A model generated the notes under the pieces. The model was given only the letters and a program-made list of their open reading frames with translations. It did no database searches and was not told the origin of the DNA. A stretch of DNA of 64,000 nt from Chondrus crispus (Eukaryota; Rhodophyta; Florideophyceae; Gigartinales; Gigartinaceae): NCBI RefSeq assembly GCF_000350225.1, contig NW_005178973.1:122427-186426 (forward strand). Direction: 5' to 3'. Each line of letters starts with the position of its first letter. Position 1 is the stretch's first letter. This document shows, one piece after another, positions 1-11,600 of this stretch. The position numbers and the translations under genes were made by a program.

Positions 1-539
1 TTATTGCCATTGGCGATCAAGAAGAGTGAGTCTCGCGAGACCGGGTTGAACTAGCGCCAAGTCCGATGGATCTCGCGCCGGTAACCGGTCTACATCAAGC
101 GCTGCAGCTCCTCGGAGGTGAAGGACGAAATAAAGAAGGAAGCGAAGTCAAGGACGGGGACACTTTCCCGGTGTGTGAACCGAACGCTACGAACGACGAT
201 CATGTCGCGGGGCCGATGTCATCAGCGGGAGCCGCGCCAGAGCTACGCGCGTCTAGACGTCCGGTACAAGTGGAGGAGTCGGAGGATCTTCAGAAGGGGG
301 ACGATGGCAACGTTGACACGACAAGGAGTACGGAAGACACAGAATATGTCATAGATCGGGTCGTCGACCACGGTTATCGAGACGGAAAATTAATTGTCAA
401 GGCGCGGTGGTATGGGTATGATGTAGAGGACGCGACCAGGGAACCGGTCACACAAATACCTCGGAGCATAGTGGTGACCTACTTCCGGAGGAAAAGGCAA
501 TCCTTGTCCGCGCAAGTCGCACACGCGCAAGTCGGATAG
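1..539 (+). pseudogene. Ty3/gypsy polyprotein tail with chromodomain
   Basis: This is the 3' end of an integrase-chromodomain polyprotein that enters from the left edge. The open frame from 66 has an acidic, low-complexity linker, then about 50 residues of chromodomain type (around 345-505): EYVIDRVVDHGYRDGKL, an aromatic WYGY segment and a closing IPRSIVVTYFRRKR. The same layout ends the gypsy polyproteins at 8284 and near 58990. In chromoviruses this domain is thought to steer integration to marked chromatin. The tail alone cannot show whether the element was intact, because RT and integrase lie outside the window. Confidence 0.75.
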
Positions 540-3500
540 TCCTCGGGAGGAGAATTGCGAGTCAGAGCGGGAGTAGCCAGTCGCGACGCGAAGGAAGAAT
601 GTAATCGGGAAAACCGAAGGGAGGATAAGGGGAGACGGAAAAAGGTAGGCAATTACGCCTTGAACCCATCGCAAGGAGGAAGCGATGCATGCCGCGTCGT
701 TGAGAAATGGGGAATGTCACCTTACCTCCGGATGAGGTGTTACGCTCGCCTGAATGGCAACGCGTCATCGAAGCCCACACGTGAACTTAAGATTGAGAGC
801 AGAAGTCCGCACGGACGGGGAGCGAAAATTATCCCAGAATTACTAGAGAAATACCGGAAGGGGATTGTCGAATGAACAGTACGAGAATTGAGCACCATTC
901 CTCCCTCGAAATCCTAATCAAAATTGAGGATGGCCGCCCAAAATCGCCGGTTGCCCGCTCAGTTACTGTTGCTAGCCAGGGCTGACCGCACAAATATCGA
1001 AGTCAGATTGCGACCGGCGACTACCATTTGCGTAAGAAGCAGAACACGTCATTAGCCGGCGTCCCCGTCCAACTCGCTTTGCGGAGAGTTGACAAGGATT
1101 AGCAAGGCGCAACGCACGCTCGCCGGGCAGGAGGTGCCCTTTTTAGGGACGGGAGCAGTGTGGATTTAAGACTGACCCCCGACCGCAGCGCAACCTGCGT
1201 TTATAGAGAGCCTCCAAGCGGAGCAGAGAGAGCAACGAGTAGGGTTGGGAACGAGAGATAGCCGGAGGAGTCGACGTCCCAACGAGACGACACGGTTTAC
1301 CGGACAGTTGCGAACGACAGGGCCACGACGCGTCTACTGACGATCAGCGTACTTACTAGTTTACAACGTTAACCCCCCTTCTCTTCTCACTACCTCTTTT
1401 CATTGTTTCGGTTTTAGTTGGTTGTTTGTTTTTGTGCGCGTTTTTTTTGTTATGTTATGCTTATTTTGTTTGTCGTTGTCTAGGACACGACTTTGCATGG
1501 CGCAAGTCGATCAGTGAGTCTGCAACAACCAGACGAAGGCTAGTGCCATGAGAAAAGGAAGAAGGAACCGCTGCCGGTGCCTTGTCAAGACAAGTAAGCC
1601 CCGATGAGGGAGGAGATGCGAGGTACCGCCGGTCGATTCGACCAAGAGAAGACTGTATCCGACGGGAAATGCACAGTGTGCACGAGACGGGAAAACTGAA
1701 AGGAGAGTCTGGAGGGAGACGAGCCCCACCCCCCGCGACAAGGGATACTGTTGATTGACGGGAAGGGATGATCAAAAGGGGACGCACCAGTCGCTGACAG
1801 AGCTCCGCAAGCCCCGATACAGAGGCTTGTCGAGCAGAAATAATTACTGACCGAGGCAAACCCGCGACAAGGTCAAGCATAGTCCCACCGCGACGTAGTC
1901 AACGAATCGTCGATTGCGACTAAATCTGACGCCCCTGTAGTACTTCTGGCATACGCCCGACGCACCCATCGATCCGTAGCGATGCCCTACTCTGTTTTCT
2001 GTTGTATTTTTTGCGTTCTCTTTTGTTTTGTTCACCTTTGAGGTCCAGAGGTACGACTGCGCCCTGTAGACGTCTATCAGCGGGTATATCGGGCAATAGA
2101 AGGAGAATACGGCCGCGTTACAAGGAAGAACGTCCTCCACGGCACATGGCAAGATGGGCTTGTCTGGGGAGCGAGAGACGTTATAGGGAGTCAAGAACAG
2201 CCATCACAGTGGCCTCAGGGAACGCTGCAGTAGCGTAGAAAGGACGAGACGACGCAGACAAAGGGGAAGGCGTGTCGGGTCGAGCTCATGAGGCGCTGCG
2301 TACTTAGAAAACGTGCAAACTGCACGCACAAGTCCGTACCCGCCGACACGCGAAGTTGCAAACAGGGAAAAGGGGAACACGATCGTCCCGTACGAGATGT
2401 CGAAAAAGGAGAGCGACGTTAACCGTCGACAACACTCACAAGCCAGAGGAGGGAGACCCTATTCCGTGCGATGAGACCGCGGATCGAGGGAGCACAGCCT
2501 AACTGAGGGGATGCCGAGAATACCGTCGGTTGCAGCAGACACTTACCCTCCTGTAGTTCTCTTAGCGCGCGCGCAACGCTCTCAACGATCACCGACGATC
2601 AGTTTTTTATCTTCGCTTTGCTATTCTTCTTTTTGTTTGTTATCTTTTATTATTTTGTTTTTTTAATGCCGAGGAAACGTCCCCGCACAGCGGAAGTCGG
2701 TCAGCAAGTGTGCGACGACTCAACAGAGGCCACTAAGGAGACGATGACCTTCAAGATCAATTATGCGTTTGGCAAGACTACGGATGATGCCACGCGTAGC
2801 GGGATTCCCGCACTTCAAAGCGAAGCTGAGGAGGAGCTGACGGATGAAGGAGATCCTTACTGTACGGCGAGAGTTTCAACGAAACGGCGAGAGCCAGGCA
2901 GAGAGGAAGTCGTCAGACAACGGGAAGAGTGGCAATAACCAGAAGCGCCATGATCGCGACGCACGGTACAGTAGTAATGAGGGAGCGCCATGGACAGGAG
3001 GTAATTTGCGGCGGTACGGGAAGGCTCTCTCTCATGATCGGTCCGATCAAGCTGTGTTTCATTCGGCTTCATACTTCGGACGATCCAGCACCTTGGAGCG
3101 TTGATGGCCTTTGATGAAACCCGGGAAGGACCCGCGTGACGCTGTGTCACCGAGCTCCACGCCGTGGTTGAAGAAAAAGAATGGGAAAGGCGCGTGGGAG
3201 TCTGGGAAGTAGCACCGCGCGTGTGAAGAGGTCTACGAATGAGGGGAATTTTTGACGACGCAAGCTGAGGTCCGCCCAGGACAGAAGACTTCGTCAGTGA
3301 CACTGCGGTTCTCACCGCCCCCTTCCACCGCCGACTCCGCCGAAGGACGTAGGAACCGAGTCGCAGACGAGCAATACCGCGACAGGATGAGCGCACGAAA
3401 TTTGGATGAGGATTGGACAACCACAGCTGATGCTCTAGCCCGGAAATCTTGCGCGATGTGCAAGATCATTGAAGCGGCGTACCTCTTGACGTTGAATAGC

Positions 3501-4879
3501 GACAAGTGTGTGCACCAGAATCGGACACCGAAGTCCACCGAGAAATTTAATTTAAGAAAACGTGTCATGCCGGATATTGTTGTTAGAAAGTGCAACCTTC
3601 TCGCACAGCTTCGTCCCCGAAGCAGACATGAGACGTTCGCGGGAATTGTGGAACATCAGGATGCCAGGTCACAACAAGCCGTTCTTTTCTTTTTGTTTTT
3701 ATGAGATCGGCGAGGTCAACGGGCAAGCTCGACCGACTTGCAAGCATAATAATTTGCGGTTGTCTTACAAGAACCAAGTGAAGCGACGATGAGGGGATCC
3801 TGCGCATAGCAAGAGATACGACGCAGGAGATACGACGCAACTCGGCAATGGAAATCGAAGCTTCGTTGAAGTTACACTCCCTACCTCACGGGGAGACGAC
3901 GTCAACCCGTAAATGCCTAAGTGGCGATCGCAGCTATACTGTTACACCATTTTCAACCAGTGGAACACCTCGCTACCGACCACCCCCGCGATAGAGGATC
4001 AGAGAAAAATGTTTCTCCGCTACGCTCGATTTTTATTTGACTACATATGTCCCCGATATGAGACACAACGCACGTAGACGCGATGAAGAATTGGAGAAAC
4101 TGTCTTGGTTGGGTCGAAACACAAGGCTCGCTACCGTATTGTTTTCGACAAAATATACAAGGGAAGCGTTTCCAGAGCTACATACAACAGCCCATGTGAA
4201 CACTGCTGGTGCGTGAGAAGGAAGGGCGAACCCTGGAAGATTGAATCAAGACGTTGGGAAATGCGGGTCGGCATAAATGAAAGATATCGTTTCCTTGGAG
4301 GAGAGGAGAATCATAGGTCCGCGAGGGAATGTGATACTTCAATCTGCTATCTGTACGACTACTGATGTGTAGCTCGCGAGAAATACAGCGTTCAAGCGAC
4401 AATGAAACAGAATGTGCTGCATTTTACTGTGTTCGAAAATTTTCGAGAGCAAGAGACCTGCAGTGGCAGAAGAATAAAGTAACGGTGACGGACAATGTGG
4501 GGATGGATGAAATCAATTCCGAGTTCAGGACAAAAGGCTCTCAGTATGTCAGAGGATCGCGTATATATGAGTTTTCACTGCAGGGAGCACGGCTCCGGCT
4601 GGATTCAAAAGAGGTAGCGCAAGTTGCGGAATTGCTATCAGAAAGGAGGAGAGGTGACCGGAGGATCCTCCCGTTCCCTCACTAGACGTCGAGGTGGGAT
4701 GTCATAGGACTCCGTGCACAGGCTAAATTGGGCCGAACCACTCCTGGCAGGGGAAACTTTCACAAGAAACCTCATGGAGGGTCCCGTATGGCTGGCTGGT
4801 AAGGAGTTGAGAACCCAATCCAACGGCATCCTGTGCGAAGTAAATAGGAGGACTTTCAAAAAAGAGAGAAGGGAATTGG
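540..4879. other. unresolved retroelement-derived region
   Basis: I find no convincing gene in these 4.3 kb. Purine-rich runs at 617-647 and 856-864 follow the chromodomain tail and could be remains of a polypurine tract and LTR start. A TATA-like tttatag lies near 1200. Two short stretches resemble each other, one at about 1385-1550 and one at about 2600-2740: T-rich leader, then a start codon and a related reading with AGTCGRTCAG. They may be two decayed gag starts. The short open frames at 2618-2938 and 3252-3704 have no recognisable domain. Confidence 0.4.
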
Positions 4880-4884
4880 GGATG

Positions 4885-5907
4885 TGTAGTGCAATGCGCC
4901 TGTCGGGCAGAGACCGCGGTCCGATGGTCCAGCAAAAACAACAACAGCAACAAAAAGAAGAACTGCCGATGGCACAGCGCTACGGAGTGTCCGACTCTCC
5001 CTTCTCCGTTTAAACGAGCTTGCGACTCGTAGTAGCTCAGATCCCTGATAGGGGGGAGGGGCACAGAGAAATAGCGCGGCCCGGGATCGGTGTGGTAGAG
5101 ACTTGCGAAGAGAACTGCTCGACGAGTGTGGGGTGGGGCGCGTACTTAGGTACCCCGGTTCCACTGGATTGTAAGGCCAATGCTCGTTGAGCTTCTTCGA
5201 CACCTTGTAACGCGACAAGGCCTTCGACGGGGCCGTCGCAACGCAGCCCGACGGGATGAAATGAAAGTAGCAGCGCTACGTCAACTGTGCCGCCCGATGG
5301 CTCGAAACACCTACACCGGTTCGGTCGCAACCGACGCCGATGGCACCAACACTGGCTCGTAACACGACGGAGCCCTTCGAGGGAGACGTCGTTGCAACAG
5401 TCTCCGTCGGAAAATGGGTCACAGTAGCAGCGCTACGTCAACTGTGTCGCCCGATGGCAAAGACACCTACACCGGTTCGGTCGCAACCGAGGCCGATGGC
5501 ACCAACACAAGATAAGGGAAAAATAGGTAGAATTGGAGATAGAGAAGGATAGGAAAATAAAGGAAAAGGAAAGGGAACCCCCGAGCAATAGAGGATGCCG
5601 TAGGCTCAGGTAAAAGGGAGCGTCTTGGTAGAGACGGACTTCGACCAAGGCGACATTCAACTCTGGCAACTCGGGTTGGTTTAGTGACTTGTTCGGTCAA
5701 AGGGCTAAGTTATATAGAGCCCCGCCGGGGCGAGTACAGTAGCTCCCGGCTCTACATTCTAGATCTAATTAGTAAATATATTAAATAATTAAAATAATCG
5801 TGCGCTTCGTTGCACACGTGTGTCCCCCAAACCCGGAGTACAGTATCCGATTTTTTTCCTTTTTCACTTCCTTTCACCCCTCTACCCGAGACGGGTATTG
5901 CACTACA
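4885..5907 (+). mobile_element. solo LTR, family A, with 5-bp target duplication
   Basis: The LTR begins TGTAGTGCAAT and ends ATTGCACTACA, a perfect 11-bp terminal inverted repeat. GGATG lies immediately before (4880-4884) and after (5908-5912), so the element integrated with a 5-bp duplication and then lost its interior by LTR-LTR recombination. A block beginning GTAGCAGCGCTACGTCAACTG occurs twice, near 5267 and 5424, forming an internal tandem duplication of about 157 bp. Related copies lie at 6605-6899, 8840-9808, 15777-16844 and 42616-43809. Confidence 0.9.
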
Positions 5908-5912
5908 GGATG

Positions 5913-6604
5913 CACGTCATGAAAAAGAGAAGGAATGAAGGAATGAGGGAGACCGCGACCGCGAGGGCGGAGGCGCAGTCAAAAAAAGAGGTGTGGAGCT
6001 GTAGAAGAGTTGGGAATGAGAAACATGCAGGGGGTATTCATTCTGGAATACGGTAGGTGACGTCGCCAGGCTGTCTGTAAGACGCAAAGATGAAGGGAGT
6101 TCCTTCTTGGAGGGCACAGGACGAGATGGACAGGCCGAAGCCACAGGTGACGGCATTGGTGGGGTAGGTTGCGACCGCAGGTGGATGGACGGATTTGGGA
6201 GCTTTGACGATTCGTCGGGACGCGTGGAAGGAGACGGAGGTCCTACAGAGGAAGCCACAGAGTTGCTCGTAAGGCAAGGGGAGCAAGGAACGGAAAGCCA
6301 AGAGGATAGGTCCGCTTCACGAGGATCGGCACTCCGGAGTGGACAGTGTTGGGAAGGGGTACCTGGAAACCGAATTTGTCGACTACGGAGAGCCTCCGCA
6401 GGAGAGCTACCTGGCCGCAGCGAGGAGGGAAGGTTTTGTCGCTTAGTTGTATCTTGGAATTCATCCGGCGAGGGATATCGACGAATAGGGGAACGAGGAT
6501 TGAAGCCCAGATGGAAAGCCGGATCAGACATGCTGACAAAGCGTGGTAGCCGGGGCACGAAAAGAAGCCCCCGGGCGCATAGGGCTTACCTGATAAGCAC
6601 ACAC
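5913..6604 (-). other. gag-like or non-coding segment, unassigned
   Basis: A minus-strand open frame (6558 to 5917) starts MSDPAFHLGFNPRSP and is rich in Pro, Ser and Arg. It lies just inside an LTR fragment of the same orientation, where gag would be expected. No capsid signature or zinc knuckle can be recognised, so this could be gag-derived or chance coding in GC-rich DNA. Overlapping frames on both strands are equally open, which weakens the case for a gene. Confidence 0.25.
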
Positions 6605-6899
6605 AGGCCTTACAACCCAGCGAACCGCGGTTACATTCTCGTACGCAGCCCAACCCGCACTCGGCGAGCACTCAAGTCTTCAAAATTCTCTACCACCATT
6701 ATCTTCCCGGGCCGGGCATCTTTCCTTACCCCCCCGTCGGAGTTGAGCTACCGTGGGCCGCAAGCCCACACAAGGGGAAAGGGAGCCTCGAACGCTCCTT
6801 AGCGCGTGCCATCGGCAGTGGTTGTTTCTGTTGCTGTTTTTCTTCTTTTTGTTTGACCGTCGGACTTTGTTCGCAGCCTGCCAGGCACATTGCACTCCA
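6605..6899 (-). mobile_element. truncated LTR, family A
   Basis: This stretch is closely similar to the first 300 bp of the LTR at 15777-16844, including the runs ctaccaccattatc and cgggccgggcatc and a run of seven or eight C. It reads from 6899 (TGGAGTGCAATGTGCC, one change from the usual terminus) leftward and stops near 6605. It abuts the gypsy integrase of the opposite strand at 6900, which suggests a family A element inserted into that integrase region and was later deleted internally. Confidence 0.75.
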
Positions 6900-8284
6900 C
6901 GGGGTGCTCAAACGGAGACACCCCTTCGACCCTGACATCGTGCAGGTCGTGGTGCCTCGGACGCTACGGGCTCTGCTGCTTCAGCTCTGCCACGCGCCAG
7001 CCATCGCGGGGCACCCGGGCCAGAACCGTATGTACTTCTCGCTCCGTCGCGAGTACTACTGGCCCCATCTCGCAGCAGATGTGGCAGCTACGGTGTGAGG
7101 GTGTCGACCCTGCGCGATGACCCGCGTCAAGTTGCGGAAACACCTCAACCGATTGAGGTTGTTCCCGGCAACACGGCCGCTCGAGAGCATCGCCATTGAC
7201 ATCTTGGGTCCGCTCCCGAAGACGAAGGCAGGGAAACGGTTCCTTCTCGTAATCACGGACCGTCTCACCAAGCTGACTCAAGTGGTGGCACTGGGGACCG
7301 TAACCGCGTAAACTGTCGCCGTTGCGTTCTGCGACGCGTGGGTATTTAAATATGGAGTCCCACGCTCGCTACTGTCGGATAAACGGACCGCAGTTTAACG
7401 CGAAGTTCTACCACAGCACGTGCCGTGTCCTGGGGGTAACGAACTGGTACACCTCGGCGCACCACCCCCAGAAGAACGGGCAGGTCGAGCGATACAACCG
7501 GACGATCGCTGCGATGCTATGCAACTACGTAGGCGAGCATCAAGACGACTGGGACGTGTACGTGGGGCCGCTTACGTATGCTTATAACTCCCACGTACAC
7601 CGCACCACGAGTACGACGCCGTTCGAGCTCGTGCTCAGCAGGCCACCGCCAGAGTTCTCTATTCGGAGAGCAGACGGTGACGCGCCCCCTTCCGATAGGG
7701 GTAATCAGCGGGCTGAGTTTCTGAAGACGTTGGACGCGACCATTCAGAAGGCCTACGCGAGCCTGCGTCGGACGCAAGCTCGCTACAAGCGCGACTTCGA
7801 CAAGCACGTCCGCCGTATCAACACGCGCCTCAAGCCAGGTAATTACGTCCATCTGAACCCCACCGATGGGGTAAAGACGTCAAACAAACTCGCGTCGTCC
7901 GCCGTTTGGCCGTACCGAGTCCTCGCCAACGACCGGCGAACCATCACGATCGATCGTGATAGCGTCACCGAGCGGGTTTCCGCCGACCGCTGTGCGTACG
8001 CGCCTCCGCCGACGGACGCGCCACGGGCGAGTACGACAACCCCGGAGGACCTAGCTGACAAGGACACCGAGGGCACACAGTACGCCGTCGAGCGCCTACT
8101 CCGGCATCGAGCCAAGGAGGACGGAACTACGGAGTACCTCATCAAATGGGCAGATTACGACACGCCCACGTGGACTGCACGGAATCACGTCCCAGAGGAG
8201 TTGGTGTCTCGTTACGGCCAACGCCTCCGAAGGCGCACCGGCAGAGACCTCACCCCAGACGCGAACGCGGACGTTCGCGCTTGA
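6900..8284 (+). pseudogene. Ty3/gypsy integrase-chromodomain remnant
   Basis: The protein carries, in order, the H2C2 zinc-binding region (VVVPRTL, HPGQNRM, CRPC), the catalytic core and a chromodomain (QYAVERLLRHRAKED to PEELVSRYG, about 8078-8210). The DDE residues are visible: IAIDILGP, LLSD before NGPQF, and NGQVERYNR. It is broken by TGA at 7096, TAA at 7309 and a one-base gain in the A run at 7379-7383, which splits the SD/NGPQF motif between frames. Reverse transcriptase is missing upstream, where a family A LTR fragment abuts. From 7385 to 8284 the frame is open. It is close in layout to the integrase at 57349-58566. Confidence 0.9.
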
Positions 8285-8839
8285 GGAGGGGGCCCTCAAC
8301 CGTTCCGTTACGGCTAAGCGCAACCGTTACGTTGCGGCCGAATTATTGTCTCTCCGTTAGAGGCAGAGGCAGAGTACAGAAGACAACCCGTACTGACTTC
8401 CCGAACCGCAGAAGCGCGAGACGTAAGGACAGGATAGTGCGGACTTCCTGAAAGAACAATGATCCTCGTAATGATCAACGAAATCGCAGACGGCGTTATA
8501 GCTCGAAGGGAAGGCAAAACAACTCTCTCAGGGTCGAAATGTCAGACTCCCTCCCGAGCAGGGCAACAGGACGTTCCGTTAAGTCCAGGTACCGCGGCGA
8601 AGAGGACGTCCAACGACCGACCCGCGCCGGCAGAATCACTGGAGCCCCTGTCGTGATGGGACGCGAGGTCATAAGAAAGGAGTGCAGCGTACAGTACCGC
8701 ACGTTGGAGGTTTGCAACGCGAGTGAATGCTGAAATGCGTCGGCCTCCGGACCGACCACAAGCCTCGGAATACCGATGGGGGTCGAACGAGGCGAGTCGC
8801 GGGAAATTGCTAGGAAGAGGTGCGGCGCATAGACGCAGA
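8285..8839 (+). other. 3' untranslated part of the gypsy remnant
   Basis: This follows the chromodomain stop and runs to the solo LTR insertion at 8840. It holds no convincing coding frame. By position it belongs to the element whose integrase ends at 8284, and it should continue past the solo LTR at 9814. Confidence 0.4.
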
Positions 8840-9808
8840 TGTAGTGCAATGCACCTGTCAGGCAGAGACCAAGGTCCGACGGTCCAACACAAACAACAAC
8901 AACAAAAACAACAACTGCCAACGGCACAGCGCTACGGAGTGTTCGAAGCTCCCTGTCCTCTTTATGCGGGTTTGGGGCCCGCAGTAGCTCGGATCCCTGA
9001 TAGGGGGGCAAAGAGAAGGGCCCAGCCCGGGATCGGTAAATGGTGGTAGAGACTTGTAAAGGCAACTGCTCGACGAGTTCGGAGGGGTGTCTAGGTAAAC
9101 CGGGTCCGATGGGTCGTAAATCCAATGCTCGTAGAGCCCCTTGTACACCGTATACCCTTGATAAGGTCTTCGACGGGGACGTCGCAACGTGGTCCGTCGG
9201 GAAAGAAGAAAACGTAGCAGCGCTACACCGTCGTACTGGCCGATGGCAAAGTACCAACACCGGATCGGTTGCAACCAGATTCCGATGGAACCAACGCTGA
9301 GAAAAGCACTACTGGTGCACCAACACAGAAGCCCGATGGCTAATGACGTCACGTTGCGGATAGCAATCCTACAAGGTGGGACCAACTCAAGATTAAGGGA
9401 AATTAGGATAGGGAAGTAAAGGAAAATTGATAAGGAAAAAGGGGACCCCCGAGCGCTTAAGGATGATGTAGGCTTAGGTAAAAGGGAGCGTCTTGGTAGA
9501 GACGGACTTCGACCAGGGCGACATTCAACTCCGGTAACTCGGGTTACGTTTACTGACTTGGTGGTCAGAGGGCTAAGGTATATATCGCCCCACCGGAGCC
9601 ACTACAGTTGCTCGCGGCGCTAGATCCTAGATCTAATCTAGTGTCACCAAAATTAATGCCAACTAATTACCTAAATAAAATAAAATAATTAAAAATTAAA
9701 ACTGTGCAATTATTCACACGTGTGTCCCCCACCCAACCCAGACTACTTTTCATATCCAAATATTTTCCTTTCTTTTCACCCCCCTTCTCAGGTGCGTATT
9801 GCACTACA
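8840..9808 (+). mobile_element. solo LTR, family A, with 5-bp target duplication
   Basis: The LTR begins TGTAGTGCAAT and ends ATTGCACTACA. The flanks GCAGA at 8835-8839 and 9809-9813 are identical, so this is a clean insertion reduced to a solo LTR. It differs from the copy at 4885 by many substitutions and small indels but keeps the same order of blocks. The insertion splits the 3' region of the gypsy element whose integrase ends at 8284. Confidence 0.92.
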
Positions 9809-9813
9809 GCAGA

Positions 9814-11600
9814 GACCGAGAGCCACGGTGGCTCTCAAGACAGGAGGTCCCAGGTACGATCCCGAGTCGCCCTGCCACCGGCTTATACCCGCACGAGCCC
9901 AGCCCCGGCAAACCGCCACCGGCACGTGCCTCGTAATACGGAAAATTACAAAGAGGGGAGACCGCTACAAGTGAGCCACTCTCGGCGGTGGACGACACGC
10001 ACCGACAATGCTCACGCCGTCACCAAATCACCGCCACCACCAGCTCGCCAAATTAGCGAAAAGTTAAGGGGAAATTACACTGTCACGTGCATTGCGCGCA
10101 CGGGCACTGTACGGCTGCTGGCAACCGATGGGAACGCAGACGGCGGTGCCCCATGGGTACAAGATGTGTCCGCCCGAAGGTAAAGACGTCCGCACCTGTC
10201 CGAATATGGGGCGCACGCCACCGCACCGTACGAGCACCACGAGCGGCGTCTCACAGTCCCGTTGCGAGTACCCCGAGCCGCCCGGTCTGTTTTCCTCCCC
10301 TAACACGCACGGCCCGCCCTCGCCCCGGATGGCGAGAGGCATCGAGTAAGAATGCGCGCTGCGCGGCCTGCCCTCGCCCCCGAAGGTCGAGGGTCGCTAC
10401 AGATGAGACCCGTCGTCACTCGCTGCGACCTCGCCCCGAACGGCGAGGGACGCGTGAGACAAAGGCAGCGATTTGTACCCCGCCCCCAGACAACGAAGGA
10501 GGCGGGACGCGAAGAAAACACGATCGTCGACGCCCGGGACGTCCGCTACGATACGAGTTTTCAGAATATAGAAGAGCCATGCGACGACGCGGACGAAAGG
10601 AAGTGGAGAGGTCGCCGCGTCTATTACCAACGCGTCACTTCTCTACAACCGCCGCCATGCGCTACACAGTGGCAAGCGCGCTCCCGCACCGGAGTAGGGC
10701 AACGGACGGAGCGCGAAGAAGGAAGGGGCTACGATAATAAGTCCCCGCGCTCCCTGATGGCCCTGGGTGTCCACCGATTAATGGGCGCCATTCGCAGCCC
10801 CACGCCCGGACTCCGGCCCTGAACGAGGGGCCGGTGTCCACGGAAAGGGGTCGAAGGAACGTCTTCTCTGCCCGATTACACGAAAGGGACACTCATGCAC
10901 CCTGGAGGTGCTGACTTCCCAGACGTCTGGGGACCCCGGACGGCCACACCTGAGGAGACGTCGCACGCGAAAAGCCACCGCAGAGGCCTGCCCTCGCCGC
11001 TGACGGCGAGAGGCACCAAGGAGAACAACCGGCGCACGCCGAGCCCCCGCATGCCGGACGGTCCGTTCTGTCACAAGTCCTGTCGGGCCGGCCCGCCCTT
11101 CGACGATCGAGGACAGCTGACGACACCAACCGTCGGCTACACGTCGTGACAGGAGGGAGGGGGACTCATGCCCTTCTGGCACGTAAGGAAGCGAGACGAC
11201 TGCGCTCGTGCACCACGCGAACAGTGCTGTACTCGCGGACGCACGCCTGCCACGGAATACGGGACACCAATGACGACACGCCCCCTGTCCTGTAGTCCAC
11301 CACGGACCTCGTCCCCTACCTTCGGGGACGAGCCGTGAGCAGCCACGAATGAGGAGCTCACCGCGGACGCCCCCGCCGCTCTCGGGCCACGATACACAGC
11401 GAGGGACCATCGGCAGAGCGTCGCCCGACTCTCCCGCGGCTCGAAGGAAGGCGGGAGAGACCGGGCTCGCGCAAGCGCACGCGTCAGCACGAGGACAAAT
11501 GCGTTTACTGTGGCAAGGGGCCAAGACAGTCCTTACCCTACCTCTGTCTCTCGTGCCGACGGAGACCCACGGCCGCGTAGTGGACTAACCATCCGAGCGG
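9814..11600. other. GC-rich retroelement 3' region with reiterated hairpins
   Basis: There is no assignable gene. A short inverted motif of the form CCTCGCC-loop-GGCGAGG recurs near 10318, 10370, 10428 and 10990, with a looser CGTCCCC/GGGGACG version near 11300. A short plus-strand reading near 11490 has paired cysteines (CVYCGKGP, then CLSC), which may be the relic of a zinc-binding peptide. Open frames such as 10087-10737 and minus 11524-10778 are Arg/Pro-rich and probably reflect base composition. Confidence 0.35.

Noticed and set aside
6107-6802. 231-codon plus-strand open frame
   Set aside because: It runs across the antisense LTR fragment and overlaps equally open minus frames; the translation is Arg/Gly-rich without a domain.
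9704-10737. Arg/Pro-rich plus-strand frames after the solo LTR
   Set aside because: The first begins inside the LTR and all have the low-complexity character of GC-rich DNA.
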